Positions 58,738 through 64,000 of a stretch of 64,000 nt of DNA are shown one piece after another. A program made the translations under genes and the position numbers. The stretch covers positions 3,366,001-3,430,000 of the forward strand of contig CM040103.1 in assembly GCA_022496805.1 (NCBI GenBank), given 5' to 3'. Within the stretch, counting starts at the first letter, position 1. The number at the start of each line of letters is the position of its first letter. The DNA is from Pohlia nutans. Taxonomy: Eukaryota; Streptophyta; Bryopsida; Bryales; Mniaceae. Below the pieces are notes generated by a model. It searched no databases, was not told the origin of the DNA, and saw only the letters and a list, made by a program, of their open reading frames with translations.

Positions 58738-59548
58738 TTACGTATGCCTCCCCACACAAATGAAACCTCAAACTCAAACACACAACTTTGTTTTTGTGAT
58801 TTTTTTGCTTTGATATTGCACCTTTGTGCACCCAATGGGTTTAAAACAACCCCAAACACTAGATCAGCACTTTTGTGCTCCACACACGCCTCCCAACACT
58901 CAAATGTGAGAACCCTCACCCAAAAATGCAAAGAGGCTCACCAAAACCCCTCAAATCACTCAATGGAGCTCAAAACAACTCCAAATGCTTCAATACGACG
59001 CCTTAGTGTCCCCAAACACTCAATGCACGTCAATGACACCTTTGTGTCCTTCAAGAGCACTCACTCAATGCACATGAACTCACACAAGTCCCTCAAAACC
59101 CCAATCGCATTGAAATTGCTCAAAACCGCACCTTTGTGCACAAACTAGCTCCAAATGAAAATTTGAGCACCCCAAGAGCATGAAACACATGCAACACCTC
59201 AAAGCAAGTGCCTAATCACTAGGATCAGATGGTAGACCCTCCACGAGAGTCTTCACACCTCACAAATCACTTGCATTTACTCAAGTGCTCACAATTGAAC
59301 CAAACGAAGTTCCACTCGCAACGAAGAGATAGAAGAAAGAAAAGAAGGAGATCAAGGGAAGAAATTGACCAAAGAGAGTGCTCCAACATGTAACTTCAGC
59401 CCATGCACACCTCCAAGAAGCACCAACGCTTCAACAAGCTCCAAAACCTCCAACAATGCTCCAAAACCGCCAGTTGCGCACCGACCTCAAAATACTTGCA
59501 CAAATGCAATCTAATACTCATGAAACACACATGAGTGGGCCCATAACC
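58738..59548 (-). other. Untranslated leader of the copia element
   Basis: About 810 bases between 5' LTR and gag, with many short CTCAAAxCxCTC/AATGC-type repeats and no conserved protein. The part next to the LTR is the primer-binding site (59535-59548). Confidence 0.8.
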
Positions 59549-59806
59549 TATTGAAGGTAGAGAAGATTGCACAAGGCACACACACAAACACAAGGAATGC
59601 GTAGAAAGAGATGATCTTTACTCAAAGGCCTTCCACCTTAAGTAGTGTACACTAGGAGGTCACCATGGACAAACCATATGGGATAACTCATCACAAGGAC
59701 ACTCTAGAGATCAGCCCATGCCTAACCCCTCCTCCCACACACCATTATTTAGCACCCGTACGTCTTTGGCTTCTAGCAATACTACGTTGCATCAATTACC
59801 TCAATA
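59549..59806 (-). repeat. 5' LTR of the intact copia element
   Basis: 258 bp, the partner of 54352-54607. It should carry the promoter; no clear TATA box was identified by eye. A leader of about 810 bases separates it from the polyprotein start. Confidence 0.95.
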
Positions 59807-60109
59807 CGGGTCAAGTAGCACCCACAGACCCTGCGGAACTTGCCGCTCTGCAAACGCAGAAAAACAAGGCTCTCACCATGATCGCCTTATTAGTTAGAGA
59901 TAATGTTATACCCTATATTGTGAATATCACTGAGCCCGATGTCTGCTGGGCCACGCTAAAAAACTTATACGCGAGTAGCACTAACTCCCGCAAACTTTTG
60001 CTGAAACGGAAGCTGACCAGTCTAAAGATGGAGGAAGGCAGATCCGTAGCAATCTTTCTGCAGCACCTCAAAGAGCTGATAAATGAACTGGCTTGTGCAG
60101 GTCAGGGTT

Positions 60110-60400
60110 GTCACTTTGGACGTCTTTGGAGCAAATCGCGTCCGGTTTGACGTCGGGACGTCCGGACGTCGCGTCCGAGCGGCTGGACGCCAGCGTCCGT
60201 TGGGTAAACTGTGATTTACTTTATCCGCTGCCGTTTTTACCCTGCGGATGGCTTAGCGGACGGCTTAGCGGACGGCTTAGCGGAGAGCGTAGCGGACGGC
60301 TCGACGGACGGAGTTTGATGGCGGACGGTAGAGCAGACGGCCTGGCGGACAGCGGGACGGACGACCGGGCGGGCGGACGGCACGCGGACAACTAGAGGAC
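60110..60400. repeat. GC-rich subterminal CGGACG/CGTCC repeats of the hAT element
   Basis: Dozens of CGGACG, GGACGTC and GCGTCCG motifs in both orientations, including three direct GCTTAGCGGACG units near 60250-60285. Strikingly GC-rich against the surroundings. Subterminal clusters of short motifs are transposase binding sites in hAT elements such as Ac; here this is inference by position. Confidence 0.7.
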
Positions 60401-60804
60401 GGCCAGGCCGGTTTAGGGGTTCTCAAGGACTAAACCCTGAACACTTCAGGCCGATCTAGGGTGATTGTAATGGTGGAAAATATAAATTAAAGTCTCATTA
60501 AGTCACTGGAGCCTCATTGTAATAAAAATATAGCGACCTTGTTTAGTTGTTTAGGGTTATAGCCACTCTCGTTCCAACAACATAAAACATAAAAATAGTG
60601 TCATATATTATATTTCGCAGGTAAACAAACATTCAATAAAGGGAACGTCAACAAAATATTGTCCTCTATTCATGTACGTCATACATATCACTATAGAAAT
60701 ATATACTTATAAAATCTATCTCCTGTCCAAACAACTACAATTATTGAATACTAGAATATCTTATAAAAAAAACTCTACGAAAATACATAAATGCTATTGA
60801 GTTT

Positions 60805-63454
60805 TCAATCTGCCTTGTAATCAGAATCTCCTTTCACCTCTGCTCCGCTACTGTCCTCTGCATCATATGACTCGTCGTCACTGTGAGAGTAATACTCGTT
60901 TTCCTTTCTCTCCTTCTTTACTAGTTGGATACTCTTCATTTTCCATGTGGATCCACTTGCGTCAAGGGGTGTTTTAACTCGTCCTGGCTTTGGCGGAGAA
61001 GCAGCAAATGGTTGCATGAGCCTTTTTCGTTTAGCGCTGCCGTTTCCTGTTGCGCCAAATTTCTCTCCACTCGATGATATATGTTTCGGGCGCACAAGTG
61101 TCTCCTTCACCGTCATCTTCTACATTGGCCGTTGATTGTGCCTTGGGGGCACACCTGATGGCTTCTTTATTATAGCTACTGATAAAGGCAAATTTCCGTC
61201 GCTTTCCGAATCTCCATCCGATTCTCTCACACGTTTATTCACCACTTTGGAAAGGGATACCAATCCCGTTGAAGATGCAAGTGGAACTCAGGGTGTTGGT
61301 GTTTTAGAATTATCAAATAAGGCTCTAGATGCAAGGGCGGTCTTCTGCATTTGGTCCTCAAGACGGGGTCCACGAGGAGAATCTCTCTCTCCAAACTTCA
61401 ACGGACTCTTACTGATTGGACCAAAATCTTCCTCTATGCCTTTCCATTTGGAGTGGCCATTGTTCACCGTTGTGGCCTTTCGTCCAGGAGAAAGCTCCAA
61501 CTCAGAATCTTTGGGGTCCTTCAAAACACCCTCCTGCACGGTGTCAATCCTTGTGCCACCATCTTCACCACGTTTGTCCCCCTCTTCTTCACCCAACGCC
61601 GGAATTGAATTGTCCTCTTCTCTGACATTCACACCGGTATCGTCGGCATTTGATGCTTGCACGTGATTGCCCTCCTCTCCATCCTCAGCAAACTCGTATA
61701 CATCGTGGCTTGATCGACCAGATCTTGCTGGAGACGAATCTGGCCTTCGTGGAGAGAGTTGATCATTCCAATCGTCAAGAGGCACATCAGCCCAGCGATC
61801 ATCGTCTGATGCATGATTACCCACCCAATCGCCTTCATCATCTCCATCCGATTCTTTTGAAGCGGAATCCGAATCCTCTGATGATACATTTTCGTTGTAC
61901 CACTTCTTCTCATCCTTTCTCTTAGCCTTTGCGAGGAGCTTTGAATTTGTGTACACGTACACTAAATCTTCAGCCCTCTTTTGTTGGAGGCGATTCCGAG
62001 ACCTGTTGTGCACGAAAGAATAACTACTCCAATTGCGTTCGCATGATGACGATGACATGGTTTGGGCTAGGATTCTCCGTGCTATTGGTGCGATGAGCTT
62101 TCCGCATGCCCCTTCAAAATCCCACCATGCATGAAGCGAACACTTCTGTTGTTTTGGATCCAACATATTGTGGAATGGCGGTTCCTTGTGACGGAATGCC
62201 AAAAACTCTAGCACCACATCCGGATATGTTTCTGGAAAACATAATTTCCCAAGCACACGCTTGCATGCTGTGATGGCATCTAAATCGTCTGCGAGTTCCT
62301 TATCGTGTAGCAAATACGGATTCAAAAGTATACCCGCATCGTGTAAATCCGTTCTGACCAATGCCCATCGATCGCGGAAGTGCTTCTCCACATCAATGCT
62401 TTCTCCACCGTCCAATGGAAAGAACTCATCCTTCTCCCTTTCAATGTGTTTCTCCACATTGTGAAAGATGTGTCGAATTTTGCCCATACCAGGTTCCCCA
62501 CTGTCAAAATCCCGCAGTGCATACATCAACGGTGCAACCACCTCCTGAAAGTTAGTGTATCTTTGCCAAAAGTGATCATCCAGTATATACCTTCTCACAT
62601 CTCGAGAGATAGTGCGGGCTTTGATCCCCCCCCCGCTTGTCTCGGAGTGTGACGACATAGGACGTCCACTGTTCGTCCACAACTGACTGCTCTAAGGCCT
62701 GTCTGACTTCGAGTAATCGATCCACCATCATGAAATTTGATCCAAATCTAGTTTTCCCTGCCAATACTAGGCTGAACTTCTTCTTGTGCTTTCGAAATAC
62801 TGCAAGAGGCATGTGTCTCTTCTTTATAAACGTCACGATCGTCCGGGCCTTCTTCAACACGTGAGTTATCGAGTTTGCCTTCCCGATGTCCCCCAATAAC
62901 AGGTTCATTGCGTGAACAGCACATCCTTGGAAGTATATGTGGTCATATTTGTTCGTCACGAGATCCGCTGCTGCCTTCATGACAGATGCGTTGTCCGTTG
63001 CAATTTGCACCACGTTCTGCGATCCAACGCCTTCAATGAACTTCTCTATGATGGTCGCTTGGTACGTTGCTGTCTTCGAATGTCCCGAAGTGTCTACCGA
63101 TCCAAGAAAGTGTTCTCCTACCGCAGACACTATCATGCAATTGAATAATGGTTGGTTTGTGCACGAGCTCCATCCATCAAATGTCAACGTGGCTCCAAAC
63201 TTGCGAATGCTATCTGCCATTTTACCTTCCAATACCACCCCTAGCTCATTCTTGGCCTGCATCAAGAGTTTCTTCCGTAAGTCATTGTAAGAGGGTGGTG
63301 TGTATGGTCCCCAAAAAGCAGAAGTCCTCTGTACGGCCTTGTGAGGGAAAATTCCACCATGAAGGTGGTTTTTGGTCACAAGGGGATTATAGAACAAGAT
63401 TACATGAAGAGAAGAAGAAGTGACAAGAGAAGACAAGAAGGAAATGAGGAACAA
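60805..63454 (-). pseudogene. hAT transposase (DUF659 type) with one frameshift and two stops
   Basis: Upstream half (to about 62630): WGPYTPPSYNDLRKKLL, FGATLTFDGWSSCTNQPLFN, QIATDNASVMKAAADL, YFQGCAVHAMNLLLGDIGK, the catalytic-domain features of DUF659/hAT transposases. Downstream half: ILDDHFWQRYTNFQEVVAPL, then the hAT dimerisation region with LIAPIARRILAQTMSSSSCE and NWSSYSFVHNRSRNRL. The halves are in different frames and change over at a run of nine G (62626-62634 on the plus strand as C). In the same downstream frame a TGA at 61288 and a TAG near 61120 interrupt an acidic tail that ends at 60805. No BED zinc finger is seen in the window. It would cut and paste the element; this copy appears inactive. 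Confidence 0.88.
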
Positions 63455-64000
63455 GGGGAAGAAGATGAAGAAAACTGCCCGGCCGGATGCCTTTCAAAGT
63501 ACCCTCTAGTGTTTGGGCCGCCATTTGTTCATCCTAGCTCGGAATTGGGCGTGCCTTAGCTTTTTAGAAAGCTAACTTGATTATGCATCTACCCTAAAAA
63601 TCTCAAAAGCATAGGACGAAACCTCTGGGACTGATTGCCATTTGACTGGGGCTCTTTTTCCACACGCCGGCCGAGAGACACCTTCAACACCCCTATCTTT
63701 GGGAGGCCATTTCTCCCTCCCTATAATTCGGAATCTGACGAGCCATATACCAATAGAAAGCTACTGAAGAGATCTACCATCATCCCAAATCTCGATTTGT
63801 TTGGACAAAAACCGAGGGACTGATGGGGAAAGAACTGAGAGGCCTTTAATGGGGATTGAAGGAAGATAGTACTCAATACTTGAGTACAAGCAACTATTAA
63901 CACAATGGAGGAGGAGATCAAGAGGAGTGAGAAGGAGGCCTAAGGCCTTCCTTCTCCTATCAACTAGCCATCACAAAGAGAGAAGAATGAGAAACAAGAT
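63455..64000. other. Unassigned sequence with a diverged tandem pair
   Basis: Two blocks at about 63500-63640 and 63680-63825 share GGGCCGCCATTT/GGGAGGCCATTT, AATTCGGAATCTGACGAGCC-like, AGAAAGCTA, ATCTACC, AAATCTC and AGGGACTGAT in order, so they form a diverged duplication of about 170-190 bp. It may belong to an insertion upstream of the transposase. No gene recognised. Confidence 0.45.

Larger units (their letters stand above)
54352..59806 (-). mobile_element. Intact young Ty1-copia LTR retrotransposon, 5455 bp
   Basis: LTRs 54352-54607 and 59549-59806 (256 and 258 bp) differ, as far as I can see, by a single 2-base indel. Target duplication CGGGT at 54347-54351 and 59807-59811. Reading on the minus strand, the primer-binding site directly after the 5' LTR is GGTTATGGGCCCAC, complementary to the anticodon arm of plant initiator tRNA-Met. 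The polypurine tract AAAGTGGGAG (54608-54617) precedes the 3' LTR. One uninterrupted polyprotein frame. All parts needed for movement are present. Confidence 0.97.
53841..60102 (+). mobile_element. Older Ty1-copia element, interrupted and truncated
   Basis: A candidate left LTR (53841-54075, TGTGACAG...TCTACA) is followed at 54217 by an ATG opening a gag frame with SKLEGNSNYSVWSFKMCNML. The frame is broken at the target site CGGGT by the intact copia element and resumes at 59812 (APTDPAELAALQTQKNKALT, then CWATLKNLYASSTNSRKLLL, UBN2-type gag). It is cut again at 60102 by the hAT end. The region to the right holds no more of this element. The LTR call rests only on TG...CA-type ends and position. 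Confidence 0.65.
54217..60102 (+). pseudogene. Gag fragment of the older copia element, split in two
   Basis: The halves 54217-54351 and 59812-60102 join in frame across the CGGGT duplication to give a UBN2/DUF4219-like gag N-terminus of about 140 residues (WSFKMCNMLSREDTWKLAEP; later ELINELACAGQ). Gag forms the virus-like particle of copia elements. No zinc knuckle or pol remains. Confidence 0.75.
60103..64000 (-). mobile_element. hAT-type DNA transposon, right part outside the window
   Basis: A terminus-like CAGGGTTGTCAC begins at 60103, exactly where the copia gag frame is lost, and the transposase frame reads leftwards toward it. CAGGG-type ends are typical of hAT elements. The partner end and the 8-bp target duplication (predicted GTGCAGGT from 60095-60102) are not in the window, so the element is at least 3.9 kb or contains further insertions. 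Confidence 0.6.

Noticed and set aside
61136..61666. 176-codon plus-strand frame
   Set aside because: Antisense to the acidic tail of the hAT transposase, whose frame on the minus strand is supported by domain matches.

Overview
This is nuclear DNA of a land plant. The evidence is spliceosomal introns with GT-AG borders, TTTAGGG-type telobox motifs, a TIR-NB-ARC-LRR immune-receptor locus, a plant-type SET1/ATXR7 histone methyltransferase and Ty1-copia/hAT elements. Short introns (about 0.1-0.7 kb), AT-rich repeat-filled spacers and low gene density suggest a bryophyte-like (moss-type) genome. That lineage call is inference and could be wrong.

Layout. 1-22.2 kb: no convincing protein gene. 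The stretch is built from MITE-like elements, above all a large set bounded by TTAA with CCC(C)TWAA-type inverted ends (piggyBac-like), plus Tourist-like elements with TAA/TTA/TGA target duplications, a microsatellite and a 61-63 bp tandem array. 22.27-22.68 kb (-): a GC-rich, intron-free eL14 ribosomal protein gene with a telobox upstream. Its 3' flank recurs as a decayed duplicate at 27.6-28.1 kb. 23.5-27.4 kb: a dense nest of TTAA elements inserted into one another. 31.5-40.0 kb (+): a complete 11-exon ATXR7/SDG25-type H3K4 methyltransferase gene (1724 aa deduced) with six in-frame 39-residue repeats. 41.7 kb: a tRNA-Ile(AAT) gene. 43-50 kb: more TTAA elements, one of about 2.5 kb carrying a split fragment of the nucleolar GTPase gene NUG2/NOG2, and a 0.93 kb fold-back element. 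50.3-53.6 kb (-): a TIR-NB-ARC-LRR gene with several frame breaks. 53.8-64 kb: a three-layer transposon nest. A young, intact 5.45 kb Ty1-copia element (54352-59806, 5-bp TSD CGGGT) sits inside the gag of an older copia element, and that gag is cut again by a decayed hAT element running off the window.

The working host genes are probably only eL14 (translation), the ATXR7-like gene (chromatin) and the tRNA; the TNL locus looks decayed. The most unusual theme is the abundance of TTAA-targeting elements that share a subterminal palindrome, apparently nest in each other's TTAA sites, and in one case seem to have captured an intron-containing host gene fragment.
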